NCBI GenBank assembly: GCA_039566865.1
Contig: CM076949.1
Span: forward strand, 14,175,501-14,239,500
Reading direction: 5' to 3'
DNA: 64,000 bases
Source: Aurelia coerulea
Taxonomy: Eukaryota > Cnidaria > Scyphozoa > Semaeostomeae > Ulmaridae
Of this stretch, positions 33,311-44,865 are shown one piece after another; the stretch's first letter is position 1, and every line of letters begins with the position of its first letter. The translations under genes were made by a program, and so were the position numbers. The notes below the pieces were generated by a model, which was given only the letters and a program-made list of their open reading frames with translations, was not told the DNA's origin and ran no database searches.

Positions 33311-33780
33311 AGGACAAGTCCGAGATTGGTATGATTGATGATAAAATACAAGATAATACTGCTATGAATGATGTATGATACTTTTTCCACTAGTTTTCGC
33401 TTCCTCCTTGTGAAATTACATATTCAAATAAGCAATTTGAGCGAAGGGACGTCATATCGCGCAAACGAAGACGAGGCTGTGTGATTTTTTTCGCCTCTTT
33501 ATCGTAGCAAGCCTCTTAATCGTATTCTTCTCGTGCCATTGTCAATGCACAATGCATGAGTACACGATAAAGAGGCTAGCAATGATTAAGCGGCGAAAAA
33601 CAATCGCACATCCTCACCGTTTTCGTTTGAAAAATATGACGTCACTTCGCTCAAATTGCTTATTTGAATACGTATTTTCATAAGGGGAATGCGAGAAATA
33701 ATGGAAAAAAGTATCATACATCTTTAATAGCAGTATTATCTTGTAATTTATCATCAATCATACCAACCCCGGACTGGTCC
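33311..33780. mobile_element. Foldback MITE, AGGACAAGTCCG end
   Basis: AGGACAAGTCCGAGATTGGT is mirrored by ACCAACCCCGGACTGGTCC at the right. Long inverted blocks include GATGATAAAATACAAGATAA and GCAATTTGAGCGAAG with their partners on the right arm. It is related by its end to the TTAA-flanked element at 56595, but here the flanks no longer show TTAA. Confidence 0.7.
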
Positions 33781-35003
33781 AATGTTTTGTCAATAGGCTA
33801 AAGCCCATACATGTATTTTGCTACGAAACTGCCCGCCATCGCCAACAAATTAAGAAACTATTTGTTATTGGGAAAATATAATCTAAGAAACTATTTATTT
33901 TGATAAAGGAAATACTTGACACATTTTTACTTTATTTTCTCTTCCTCTCTGTATCATATTACTGATAAGGTACTTGAGTAGTGTCACTAGACTTATGACC
34001 ATGAGTCTCTCGTTTCCCTGTGCTCTTTGACTTGATGATGGCGCTTCGGTCAACAGGGAGACTCATTTCCCAACGCTTGTAAAAACGGAATATCTCCTTG
34101 CTGATTCTACTAATAGACCTTTTCGCTATTCTACACAATGTTCGATTATGTGACGTTGGAGCTTCTATCACTATTGTATATATTCGAACATTCTACAAAT
34201 GTATCAAGCTATCGTTCGATTCGAATTCTTTTTTCGAATCTTAGCTAAAAAATCTATTGGGCCTAAATCAATCTGCTACTTTTTTCTCAAAACCACTGAT
34301 CTTAAAACGGTACAAAAATGCTTTTCCAGGACTCCTGCACCATAGAATTTGCTGTCAGAACTTCGATAAATGTTCATTCTAGCTATCAATGCAAAAAGCG
34401 CCTTCATCTAAGCCATACTCTAATCAGCACATGAGTTTGCGACAAAAACTTGTCGAAGATTGACATTTTTGTCCGGTTTTACAGCTCTATGGTTATAGGG
34501 CCCTCAGTGGAGCGACAACAACAACAACACTTCAACTCAATTAGATGAGCGTAACTAGAGGGTTCTTATGTAGTGAGGCTAAGTGTCACGTCTAAACATT
34601 GGAATGGCTGAGAAAACCTTGTTTTGAAATGTTCATGAGGGCACAGGTAGTGAACATGAAGATTGCTATGGAACCTATCTAAGAAACTAGTAAGAAACTC
34701 TGAGTACTCAAAATCCGATAAGAAACTTTCAGTGCTGGCCCAAATCCTTTGCTTCTTTTAAGAAATACGTGTAATGGCTTTGCGCCTGACGGAAATAGGC
34801 AGTGCGAAGCAATAATTGTATCTTCAGTTGGATGTTTTTGAAAGAAAATAAATGAATACAAGACGAAATTTAGAGACGAAGGGAGATTTAAAAATCCGTG
34901 GGAGAAGGGAGAAAGTGTTCATTTTTGCTGGGAGAAGGGAGAAATTGCCAAATTTTCGTGGGAGAAGGAAGATTTAGAACCCTGTTCCACCCCCCTGCAG
35001 CTA

Positions 35004-35341
35004 ATCAACCAACTGAGAATGTTTAATGGTATTTTTTTCAAGGATGTTTATAAGCCAATAATGATCATCTATTTTTATGATGAACTATGCTCCAAGTTGG
35101 CACCATATAGTTCAATAGCTTTGAGCATGACAAAATAATGCTCCCAGCCAGCAACACATTCTTTCTTCCTAATCAGCTGTTGCAGGCTGTGTGAGGATTT
35201 TTGAGAAGACATTTACCTTTAATCATCCATTGGTTGCTGCTGTACATTATATAGCACAGAAGGGCCCTACTCTTTGGCTTGAAAAACCTTGTTTTACAAT
35301 GTTCACAAGGGCACATGTTGTGCACAGGTTGTTATGGAACT
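35004..35341. other. Left flank of the tandem array, unassigned
   Basis: Minus strand about 35200-35095 is open (ECVAGWEHYFVMLKAIELYG then a stop) after an ACACAG acceptor-like site. It looks coding-like but is unassigned. 35285-35340 resembles 34615-34678 in the hAT-like element. Confidence 0.3.
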
Positions 35342-35595
35342 ACAATCCTGGCCATAAGGGTTGAGAATATTCGGCAGATTGCTAAATTTTCCATATAGCG
35401 ACCCCCTGCTCCCCCAATTCAATGTTGTTTGAGGGGATATTGTAAAATGTGATACCTGCAATGACTACCCATCCCAAAAAACCAACATTGAGATGGGGGA
35501 AAGGGGTAAAATGAACATTTTGACAGAATATCGGTAGTGAGGTCTTAAAAGAGGGGAAAGGCACTTTTTTCTCAACACCTTATGTCCAGGATTGT
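35342..35595. mobile_element. Array MITE 1 (254 bp)
   Basis: ACAATCCTGGCC start and GGTCAAGG-free TATGTCCAGGATTGT end. Flanked by CT on both sides, consistent with a 2-bp target duplication at the left end of body 1. Confidence 0.8.
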
Positions 35596-36930
35596 CTGAG
35601 GGGAGATTTTTTGAAAGTCAATGGGATCAACGCAAGTTTGCATATATTATACATTTTTGACCAGTAGAATTCAAATCTGGCAACGAAATTAACATAAAAT
35701 GTCACGATTTGCAATTATGACGTCACAATTTAGTTTACCAGGCCATGGCGATGGAGAAGTTGCAAATTATGGCTCTTTGGAGCTAGGAAATTGTGTTAGG
35801 TGGATTGCGCTTGAGTTTTATCGCTGTCTGATTAATTGCCACTCAAGTGGCTATCATAAACTGCACAGAATTGGCAAAGTAGACAATGCATTGATTGTTT
35901 CAAGCTAAAATTTGATATTTCCCCTATTTGAAAAGTCTCTCCATTTTCTTTGCGTCTCATTCCATTTATGGAGGCTTTGTCTCGCATGAGGGTGTGAAAC
36001 GTTTCTTGACAATAGATAGCACGTCTGCAGGGTCTTTCTATGAAATTTACGGAAAACTGAATGGAATAAGGCGTTTTTGGCACTTTTTGAGACGGAAGTA
36101 TGGTAGCGCTTGATTTCTCTCCAGACAGCGATAGGGGTATGCCATTGTGCCCATTTATTAAAGATCGCAGAGCTTTTCTCCAGATGGCTAGAAGTTTGCT
36201 CAAATGCAAACATTGTTGAAAGCCTCCAAGTTTCTGACTGTTTATCTGGAATTTTTACTTCATAGAGGTGGCAGACGTTCACTTTTATCCAAAAATATTT
36301 CCCAACGGGTAACGCACGGGTAACGAAACGAGTAACGAAAATTTTTGTAAGGTTCAGTACTGATTTTCAACGGGTAACAACGGGTAACGCACTATTTATT
36401 AAAATAATACCTATTATTTTAATAAATAGTGCGTTACCCGTTGTTACCCGTTGAAAATCAGTACTGAACCTTACAAAAATTTTCGTTACTCGTTTCGTTA
36501 CCCGTGCGTTACCCGTTGGGAAATATTTTTGGTTACTTGTAATTGTTTAAGAAACTATGATGAGCTACCATTACTTCATAAGTTTTATTAACTATTTATG
36601 AAATTTCCACGCTTCAGGAGGATTATTGACTTCCTAAGCATTATTTTGCCTGTCTAGTTTGATACAGGCAAGAATCTCAGGCGAGATCCGTCCGTGATGG
36701 ACCATGATGTAATTTGTGTGTGGAAACTTCATCAGCTCCCGTTTTTAAAGTATTTTAGAATCATTTGATTTATGGATTCAAGAATGAATCAGACATATGA
36801 CCTCACTTTCCTACAAGCCTTAAGTCAAGAAATGGTGCATCTATCAAATTTTTCAATTTCGGTATTAAAATCAGTTGTAACGACTGATTTAACACGCATT
36901 AATTAAGGAGCGATTTTCGATGGTCCAAAG
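35596..36930 (+). repeat. Array body 1
   Basis: 1,335 bp, CTGAGGGG to CCAAAG. The palindrome occupies 36289-36532 (arms 36289-36409 and 36412-36532, CC spacer). ATTATGACGTCAC near 35715 is CRE-like. A small hairpin, AATCAGT/ACTGATT, lies near 36868. No recognisable gene. Confidence 0.9.
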
Positions 36931-37184
36931 ACAATCCTGGCCATAAGGGTTGAGAATATTCGGCAGATTGCTAAATTTTCCATATAGCGACCCCCTGCTC
37001 CCCCAATTCAATGTTGTTTGAGGGGATATTGTAAAATGTGATACCTGCAATGACTACCCATCCCAAAAAACCAACATTGAGATGGGGGAAAGGGGTAAAA
37101 TGAACATTTTGACAGAATATCGGTAGTGAGGTCTTAAAAGAGGGGAAAGGCACTTTTTTCTCAACACCTTATGTCCAGGATTGT
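36931..37184. mobile_element. Array MITE 2 (254 bp)
   Basis: Identical in plan to MITE 1 but flanked by AG on the left and CT on the right, as expected for an internal spacer created by tandem duplication. Confidence 0.8.
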
Positions 37185-38519
37185 CTGAGGGGAGATTTTT
37201 TGAAAGTCAATGGGATCAACGCAAGTTTGCATATATTATACATTTTTGACCAGTAGAATTCAAATCTGGCAACGAAATTAACATAAAATGTCACGATTTG
37301 CAATTATGACGTCACAATTTAGTTTACCAGGCCATGGCGATGGAGAAGTTGCAAATTATGGCTCTTTGGAGCTAGGAAATTGTGTTAGGTGGATTGCGCT
37401 TGAGTTTTATCGCTGTCTGATTAATTGCCACTCAAGTGGCTATCATAAACTGCACAGAATTGGCAAAGTAGACAATGCATTGATTGTTTCAAGCTAAAAT
37501 TTGATATTTCCCCTATTTGAAAAGTCTCTCCATTTTCTTTGCGTCTCATTCCATTTATGGAGGCTTTGTCTCGCATGAGGGTGTGAAACGTTTCTTGACA
37601 ATAGATAGCACGTCTGCAGGGTCTTTCTATGAAATTTACGGAAAACTGAATGGAATAAGGCGTTTTTGGCACTTTTTGAGACGGAAGTATGGTAGCGCTT
37701 GATTTCTCTCCAGACAGCGATAGGGGTATGCCATTGTGCCCATTTATTAAAGATCGCAGAGCTTTTCTCCAGATGGCTAGAAGTTTGCTCAAATGCAAAC
37801 ATTGTTGAAAGCCTCCAAGTTTCTGACTGTTTATCTGGAATTTTTACTTCATAGAGGTGGCAGACGTTCACTTTTATCCAAAAATATTTCCCAACGGGTA
37901 ACGCACGGGTAACGAAACGAGTAACGAAAATTTTTGTAAGGTTCAGTACTGATTTTCAACGGGTAACAACGGGTAACGCACTATTTATTAAAATAATACC
38001 TATTATTTTAATAAATAGTGCGTTACCCGTTGTTACCCGTTGAAAATCAGTACTGAACCTTACAAAAATTTTCGTTACTCGTTTCGTTACCCGTGCGTTA
38101 CCCGTTGGGAAATATTTTTGGTTACTTGTAATTGTTTAAGAAACTATGATGAGCTACCATTACTTCATAAGTTTTATTAACTATTTATGAAATTTCCACG
38201 CTTCAGGAGGATTATTGACTTCCTAAGCATTATTTTGCCTGTCTAGTTTGATACAGGCAAGAATCTCAGGCGAGATCCGTCCGTGATGGACCATGATGTA
38301 ATTTGTGTGTGGAAACTTCATCAGCTCCCGTTTTTAAAGTATTTTAGAATCATTTGATTTATGGATTCAAGAATGAATCAGACATATGACCTCACTTTCC
38401 TACAAGCCTTAAGTCAAGAAATGGTGCATCTATCAAATTTTTCAATTTCGGTATTAAAATCAGTTGTAACGACTGATTTAACACGCATTAATTAAGGAGC
38501 GATTTTCGATGGTCCAAAG
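37185..38519 (+). repeat. Array body 2
   Basis: 1,335 bp, apparently identical to body 1 over the stretches I compared. Palindrome 37878-38121. Confidence 0.9.
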
Positions 38520-38752
38520 ACAATCCTGGCCATAAGGGTTGAGAATATTCGCATATGACCCCCTGCTCCCCCAATTCAATGTTGTTTGAGGGGATATTGT
38601 AAAATGTGATACCTGCAATGACTACCCATCCCAAAAAACCAACATTGAGATGGGGGAAAGGGGTAAAATGAACATTTTGACAGAATATCGGTAGTGAGGT
38701 CTTAAAAGAGGGGAAAGGCACTTTTTTCTCAACACCTTATGTCCAGGATTGT
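38520..38752. mobile_element. Array MITE 3 (233 bp, internal deletion)
   Basis: About 21 bp near the left end are missing (GGCAGATTGCTAAATTTTCC region): GAATATTCG is followed directly by CATATGACC. Ends are intact. Confidence 0.8.
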
Positions 38753-40066
38753 CTGAGGGGAGATTTTTTGAAAGTCAATGGGCAAGTTTGCATATATTAT
38801 ACATTTTTGACCAGTAGAATTCAAATCTGGCAACGAAATTAACATAAAATGTCACGATTTGCAATTATGACGTCACAATTTAGGTTTACCAGGCCATGGC
38901 GATGGAGAAGTTGCAAATCATGGCTCTTTGGAGCTAGGAAATTGTGTTAGGTGGATTGCGCTTGAGTTTTATCGCTGTCTGATTAATTGCCACTCAAGTG
39001 GCTATCATAAACTGCACAGAATTGGCAAAGTAGACAATGCATTGATTGTTTCAAGCTAAAATTTGATATTTCCCCTATTTGAAAAGTCTCTCCATTTTCT
39101 TTGCGTCTCATTCCATTTATGGAGGCTTTGTCTCGCATGAGGGTGTGAAACGTTTCTTGACAATAGATAGCACGTCTGCAGGGTCTTTCTATGAAATTTA
39201 CGGAAAACTGAATGGAATAAGGCGTTTTTGGCACTTTTTGAGACGGAAGTATGGTAGCGCTTGATTTCTCTCCAGACAGCGATAGGGGTATGCCATTGTG
39301 CCCATTTATTAAAGATCGCAGAGCTTTTCTCCAGATGGCTAGAAGTTTGCTCAAATGCAAACATTGTTGAAAGCCTCCAAGTTTCTGACTGTTTATCTGG
39401 AATTTTTACTTCATAGAGGTGGCAGACGTTCACTTTTATCCAAAAATATTTCCCAACGGGTAACGCACGGGTAACGAAACGAGTAACGAAAATTTTTGTA
39501 AGGTTCAGTACTGATTTTCAACGGGTAACAACGGGTAACGCACTATTTATTAAAATAATACCTATTATTTTAATAAATAGTGCGTTACCCGTTGTTACCC
39601 GTTGAAAATCAGTACTGAACCTTACAAAAATTTTCGTTACTCGTTTCGTTACCCGTGCGTTACCCGTTGGGAAATATTTTTGGTTACTTGTAATTGTTTA
39701 AGAAACTATGATGAGCTACCATTACTTCATAAGTTTTATTAACTATTTATGAAATTTCCACGCTTCAGGAGGATTATTGACTTCCTAAGCATTATTTTGC
39801 CTGTCTAGTTTGATACAGGCAAGAATCTCAGGCGAGATCCGTCCGTGATGGACCATGATGTAATTTGTGTGTGGAAACTTCATCAGCTCCCGTTTTTAAA
39901 GTATTTTAGAATCATTTGATTTATGGATTCAAGAATGAATCAGACATATGACCTCACTTTCCTACAAGCCTTAAGTCAAGAAATGGTGCATCTATCAAAT
40001 TTTTCAATTTCGGTATTAAAATCAGTTGTAACGACTGATTTAACACGCATTAATTAAGGAGCGATT
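38753..40066 (+). repeat. Array body 3
   Basis: Palindrome 39440-39683. It carries a small deletion (GATCAAC near 38782), an extra G in TTTAGGTTTACC (shared with body 6), and a disrupted right end: the GATTTTCGATGGTCCAAAG terminus is replaced at the junction with MITE 4. Confidence 0.9.
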
Positions 40067-40191
40067 GGCCATAAGGGTTGAGAATATTCGATGGTCCCCC
40101 AATTCAATGTTGTTTGAGGGGATATTGTAAAATGTGATACCTGCAATGACTACCCATCCCAAAAAACCAACATTGAGATGGGGGAAAGGGG
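40067..40191. mobile_element. Array MITE 4, truncated and rearranged
   Basis: Begins inside the element (GGCCATAAGGGTTGAGAATA), then a displaced GATGGTC piece of the body end, then CCCCCAATTC. It stops at GGGGGAAAGGGG, where it fuses with the GGGGAGATTT of body 4. Both element termini are lost. Confidence 0.8.
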
Positions 40192-41523
40192 AGATTTTTT
40201 GAAAGTCAATGGGATCAACAATGGGCAAGTTTGCATATATTATACATTTTTGACCAGTAGAATTCAAATCTAGCAACAAAATTAACATAAAATGTCACGA
40301 TTTGCAATTATGACGTCACAATTTAGTTTACCAGGCCATGGCGATGGAGAAGTTGCAAATTATGGCTCTTTGGAGCTAGGAAATTGTGTTAGGTGGATTG
40401 CGCTTGAGTTTTATCGCTGTCTGATTAATTGCCACTCAAGTGGCTATCATAAACTGCACAGAATTGGCAAAGTAGACAATGCATTGATTGTTTCAAGCTA
40501 AAATTTGATATTTCCCCTATTTGAAAAGTCTCTCCATTTTCTTTGCGTCTCATTCCATTTATGGAGGCTTTGTCTCGCATGAGGGTGTGAAACGTTTCTT
40601 GACAATAGATAGCACGTCTGCAGGGTCTTTCTATGAAATTTACGGAAAACTGAATGGAATAAGGCGTTTTTGGCACTTTTTGAGACGGAAGTATGGTAGC
40701 GCTTGATTTCTCTCCAGACAGCGATAGGGGTATGCCATTGTGCCCATTTATTAAAGATCGCAGAGCTTTTCTCCAGATGGCTAGAAGTTTGCTCAAATGC
40801 AAACATTGTTGAAAGCCTCCAAGTTTCTGACTGTTTATCTGGAATTTTTACTTCATAGAGGTGGCAGACGTTCACTTTTATCCAAAAATATTTCCCAACG
40901 GGTAACGCACGGGTAACGAAACGAGTAACGAAAATTTTTGTAAGGTTCAGTACTGATTTTCAACGGGTAACAACGGGTAACGCACTATTTATTAAAATAA
41001 TACCTATTATTTTAATAAATAGTGCGTTACCCGTTGTTACCCGTTGAAAATCAGTACTGAACCTTACAAAAATTTTCGTTACTCGTTTCGTTACCCGTGC
41101 GTTACCCGTTGGGAAATATTTTTGGTTACTTGTAATTGTTTAAGAAACTATGATGAGCTACCATTACTTCATAAGTTTTATTAACTATTTATGAAATTTC
41201 CACGCTTCAGGAGGATTATTGACTTCCTAAGCATTATTTTGCCTGTCTAGTTTGATACAGGCAAGAATCTCAGGCGAGATCCGTCCGTGATGGACCATGA
41301 TGTAATTTGTGTGTGGAAACTTCATCAGCTCCCGTTTTTAAAGTATTTTAGAATCATTTGATTTATGGATTCAAGAATGAATCAGACATATGACCTCACT
41401 TTCCTACAAGCCTTAAGTCAAGAAATGGTGCATCTATCAAATTTTTCAATTTCGGTATTAAAATCAGTTGTAACGACTGATTTAACACGCATTAATTAAG
41501 GAGCGATTTTCGATGGTCCAAAG
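40188..41523 (+). repeat. Array body 4
   Basis: Left edge fused to MITE 4 through GGGG. An AATGG insertion precedes GCAAGTTTGC near 40220. Palindrome 40882-41125. Otherwise as body 1. Confidence 0.9.
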
Positions 41524-41777
41524 ACAATCCTGGCCATAAGGGTTGAGAATATTCGGCAGATTGCTAAATTTTCCATATAGCGACCCCCTGCTCCCCCAAT
41601 TCAATGTTGTTTGAGGGGATATTGTAAAATGTGATACCTGCAATGACTACCCATCCCAAAAAACCAACATTGAGATGGGGGAAAGGGGTAAAATGAACAT
41701 TTTGACAGAATATCGGTAGTGAGGTCTTAAAAGAGGGGAAAGGCACTTTTTTCTCAACACCTTATGTCCAGGATTGT
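41524..41777. mobile_element. Array MITE 5 (254 bp)
   Basis: Full-length spacer with both ends intact; AG on the left and CT on the right. Confidence 0.8.
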
Positions 41778-43112
41778 CTGAGGGGAGATTTTTTGAAAGT
41801 CAATGGGATCAACGCAAGTTTGCATATATTATACATTTTTGACCAGTAGAATTCAAATCTGGCAACGAAATTAACATAAAATGTCACGATTTGCAATTAT
41901 GACGTCACAATTTAGTTTACCAGGCCATGGCGATGGAGAAGTTGCAAATTATGGCTCTTTGGAGCTAGGAAATTGTGTTAGGTGGATTGCGCTTGAGTTT
42001 TATCGCTGTCTGATTAATTGCCACTCAAGTGGCTATCATAAACTGCACAGAATTGGCAAAGTAGACAATGCATTGATTGTTTCAAGCTAAAATTTGATAT
42101 TTCCCCTATTTGAAAAGTCTCTCCATTTTCTTTGCGTCTCATTCCATTTATGGAGGCTTTGTCTCGCATGAGGGTGTGAAACGTTTCTTGACAATAGATA
42201 GCACGTCTGCAGGGTCTTTCTATGAAATTTACGGAAAACTGAATGGAATAAGGCGTTTTTGGCACTTTTTGAGACGGAAGTATGGTAGCGCTTGATTTCT
42301 CTCCAGACAGCGATAGGGGTATGCCATTGTGCCCATTTATTAAAGATCGCAGAGCTTTTCTCCAGATGGCTAGAAGTTTGCTCAAATGCAAACATTGTTG
42401 AAAGCCTCCAAGTTTCTGACTGTTTATCTGGAATTTTTACTTCATAGAGGTGGCAGACGTTCACTTTTATCCAAAAATATTTCCCAACGGGTAACGCACG
42501 GGTAACGAAACGAGTAACGAAAATTTTTGTAAGGTTCAGTACTGATTTTCAACGGGTAACAACGGGTAACGCACTATTTATTAAAATAATACCTATTATT
42601 TTAATAAATAGTGCGTTACCCGTTGTTACCCGTTGAAAATCAGTACTGAACCTTACAAAAATTTTCGTTACTCGTTTCGTTACCCGTGCGTTACCCGTTG
42701 GGAAATATTTTTGGTTACTTGTAATTGTTTAAGAAACTATGATGAGCTACCATTACTTCATAAGTTTTATTAACTATTTATGAAATTTCCACGCTTCAGG
42801 AGGATTATTGACTTCCTAAGCATTATTTTGCCTGTCTAGTTTGATACAGGCAAGAATCTCAGGCGAGATCCGTCCGTGATGGACCATGATGTAATTTGTG
42901 TGTGGAAACTTCATCAGCTCCCGTTTTTAAAGTATTTTAGAATCATTTGATTTATGGATTCAAGAATGAATCAGACATATGACCTCACTTTCCTACAAGC
43001 CTTAAGTCAAGAAATGGTGCATCTATCAAATTTTTCAATTTCGGTATTAAAATCAGTTGTAACGACTGATTTAACACGCATTAATTAAGGAGCGATTTTC
43101 GATGGTCCAAAG
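41778..43112 (+). repeat. Array body 5
   Basis: 1,335 bp. Palindrome 42471-42714. Its right end is followed by only three bases (AGT, 43113-43115) before body 6, with no MITE between. Confidence 0.9.
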
Positions 43113-43115
43113 AGT

Positions 43116-44451
43116 CTGAGGGGAGATTTTTTGAAAGTCAATGGGATCAACGCAAGTTTGCATATATTATACATTTTTGACCAGTAGAATTCAAATCTGG
43201 CAACGAAATTAACCTAAAATGTCACGATTTGCAATTATGACGTCACAATTTAGGTTTACCAGGCCATGGCGATGGAGAAGTTGCAAATTATGGCTCTTTG
43301 GAGCTAGGAAATTGTGTTAGGTGGATTGCGCTTGAGTTTTATCGCTTTCTGATTAATTGCCACTCAAGTGGCTATCATAAACTGCACAGAATTGGCAAAG
43401 TAGACAATGCATTGATTGTTTCAAGCTAAAATTTGATATTTCCCCTATTTGAAAAGTCTCTCCATTTTCTTTGCGTCTCATTCCATTTATGGAGGCTTTG
43501 TCTCGCATGAGGGTGTGAAACGTTTCTTGACAATAGATAGCACGTCTGCAGGGTCTTTCTATGAAATTTACGGAGAACTGAATGGAATAAGGCGTTTTTG
43601 GCACTTTTTGAGACCGAAGTATGGTAGCGCTTGATTTCTCTCCAGACAGCGATAGGGGTATGCCATTGTGCCCATTTATTAAAGATCGCAGAGCTTTTCT
43701 CCAGATGGCTAGAAGTTTGCTCAAATGCAAACATTGTTGAAAGCCTCCAAGTTTCTGACTGTTTATCTGGAATTTTTACTTCATAGAGGTGGCAGACGTT
43801 CACTTTTATCCAAAAATATTTCCCAACGGGTAACGCACGGGTAACGAAACGAGTAACGAAAATTTTTGTAAGGTTCAGTACTGATTTTCAACGGGTAACA
43901 ACGGGTAACGCACTATTTATTAAAATAATACCTATTATTTTAATAAATAGTGCGTTACCCGTTGTTACCCGTTGAAAATCAGTACTGAACCTTACAAAAA
44001 TTTTCGTTACTCGTTTCGTTACCCGTGCGTTACCCGTTGGGAAATATTTTTGGTTACTTGTAATTGTTTAAGAAACTATGATGAGCTACCATTACTTCAT
44101 AAGTTTTATTAACTATTTATGAAATTTCCACGCTTCAGGAGGATTATTGACTTCCTAAGCATTATTTTGCCTGTCTAGTTTGATACAGGCAAGAATCTCA
44201 GGCTAGATCCGTCCGTGATGGACCATGATGTAATTTGTGTGTGGAAACTTCATCAGCTCCCGTTTTTAAAGTATTTTAGAATCATTTGATTTATGGATTC
44301 AAGAATGAATCAGACATATGACCTCACTTTCCTACAAGCCTTAAGTCAAGAAATGGTGCATCTATCAAATTTTTCAATTTCGGTATTAAAATCAGTTGTA
44401 ACGACTGATTTAACACGCATTAATTAAGGAGCGATTTTCGATGGTCCAAAG
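43116..44451 (+). repeat. Array body 6
   Basis: 1,336 bp with the extra G also seen in body 3 and several private substitutions (ACCTAAAATG near 43212, CGCTTTCTG near 43344, GGAGAACTG near 43573, GAGACCGAAG near 43610, GGCTAGATC near 44203). Palindrome 43810-44053. This is the most diverged copy. Confidence 0.9.
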
Positions 44452-44705
44452 ACAATCCTGGCCATAAGGGTTGAGAATATTCGGCAGATTGCTAAATTTT
44501 CCATATAGCGACCCCCTGCTCCCCCAATTCAATGTTGTTTGAGGGGATATTGTAAAATGTGATACCTGCAATGACTACTCATCCCAAAAAACCAACATTG
44601 AGATGGGGGAAAGGGGTAAAATGAACATTTTGACAGAATATCGGTAGTGAGGTCTTAAAAGAGGGGAAAGGCACTTTTTTCTCAACACCTTATGTCCAGG
44701 ATTGT
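44452..44705. mobile_element. Array MITE 6, right edge
   Basis: Full length, flanked by AG on both sides. It therefore shows its own 2-bp duplication at the right end of body 6, next to LINE A. Confidence 0.8.
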
Positions 44706-44865
44706 AGTACAATATTCTGCTGCACTAGCAGTGACAGGAACTTGGAGAGGAACATCTCGGGAAAGGCTGTACAATGAGCTTTGATGGGAATCGTTAAGTT
44801 CGAGAAGATGGAGTAAACGTCTGATTCTTTTTTATAAATTTATGAATAACTTAACACCTGATTAC
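44706..44865 (+). pseudogene. LINE A, RT post-palm part
   Basis: QYSAALAVTGTWRGTSRERL, then YNEL, a frame break, then WESLSSRRWSKRLILFYKFM and NNLTPDY. The gene continues at 49403 after LINE B is removed with one ATTAC. The 5' part is missing at the array border. Confidence 0.7.

Larger units (their letters stand above)
32177..34997. mobile_element. hAT-like non-autonomous element, 2.8 kb, hosting two others
   Basis: Ends are CAGGGGGGTGG at 32177 and its inverse CCACCCCCCTG ending at 34997. A 6-bp target duplication, CAGCTA, lies at 32171-32176 and 34998-35003. Both subterminal regions carry several GAAGGGAGAA repeats in the same orientation. CAG-initial ends and subterminal repeats suggest hAT (class inferred). 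No transposase remains. Two shorter TIR elements, at 32448 and 33311, lie within it. Confidence 0.7.
35342..44705 (+). repeat. Array of six near-identical 1.3-kb units with MITE spacers
   Basis: Six copies of a body of about 1,335 bp (CTGAGGGGAG to GGTCCAAAG) lie head to tail. Spacers are a 254-bp MITE (ACAATCCTGGCCATAAGG to TTATGTCCAGGATTGT). Unit periods are 1589, 1562, 1442, 1589 and 1339 bp; nearly all variation is in the spacer. Bodies differ from each other by only a few bases. Each has a perfect 244-bp palindrome. Overlapping 125-codon frames recur in every copy but carry no domain and simply reflect nucleotide identity. The near-identity suggests recent unequal exchange or rolling-circle-type amplification. 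Confidence 0.95.

Noticed and set aside
35832..36282. Two overlapping 125-codon minus-strand frames present in every array unit
   Set aside because: They overlap each other in different frames and show no domain. Their recurrence follows from nucleotide identity of the copies, so conservation is not evidence of coding.
35342..44705. CRISPR-like array
   Set aside because: Repeats are about 1.3 kb with MITE spacers in an animal genome, not short direct repeats with unique spacers.
35342..44705. Whole array as one composite transposon bounded by outer MITEs
   Set aside because: Outer flanks differ (CT on the left, AG on the right), while each edge MITE has its own matching 2-bp duplication. 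Independent insertions plus unequal exchange fit better.
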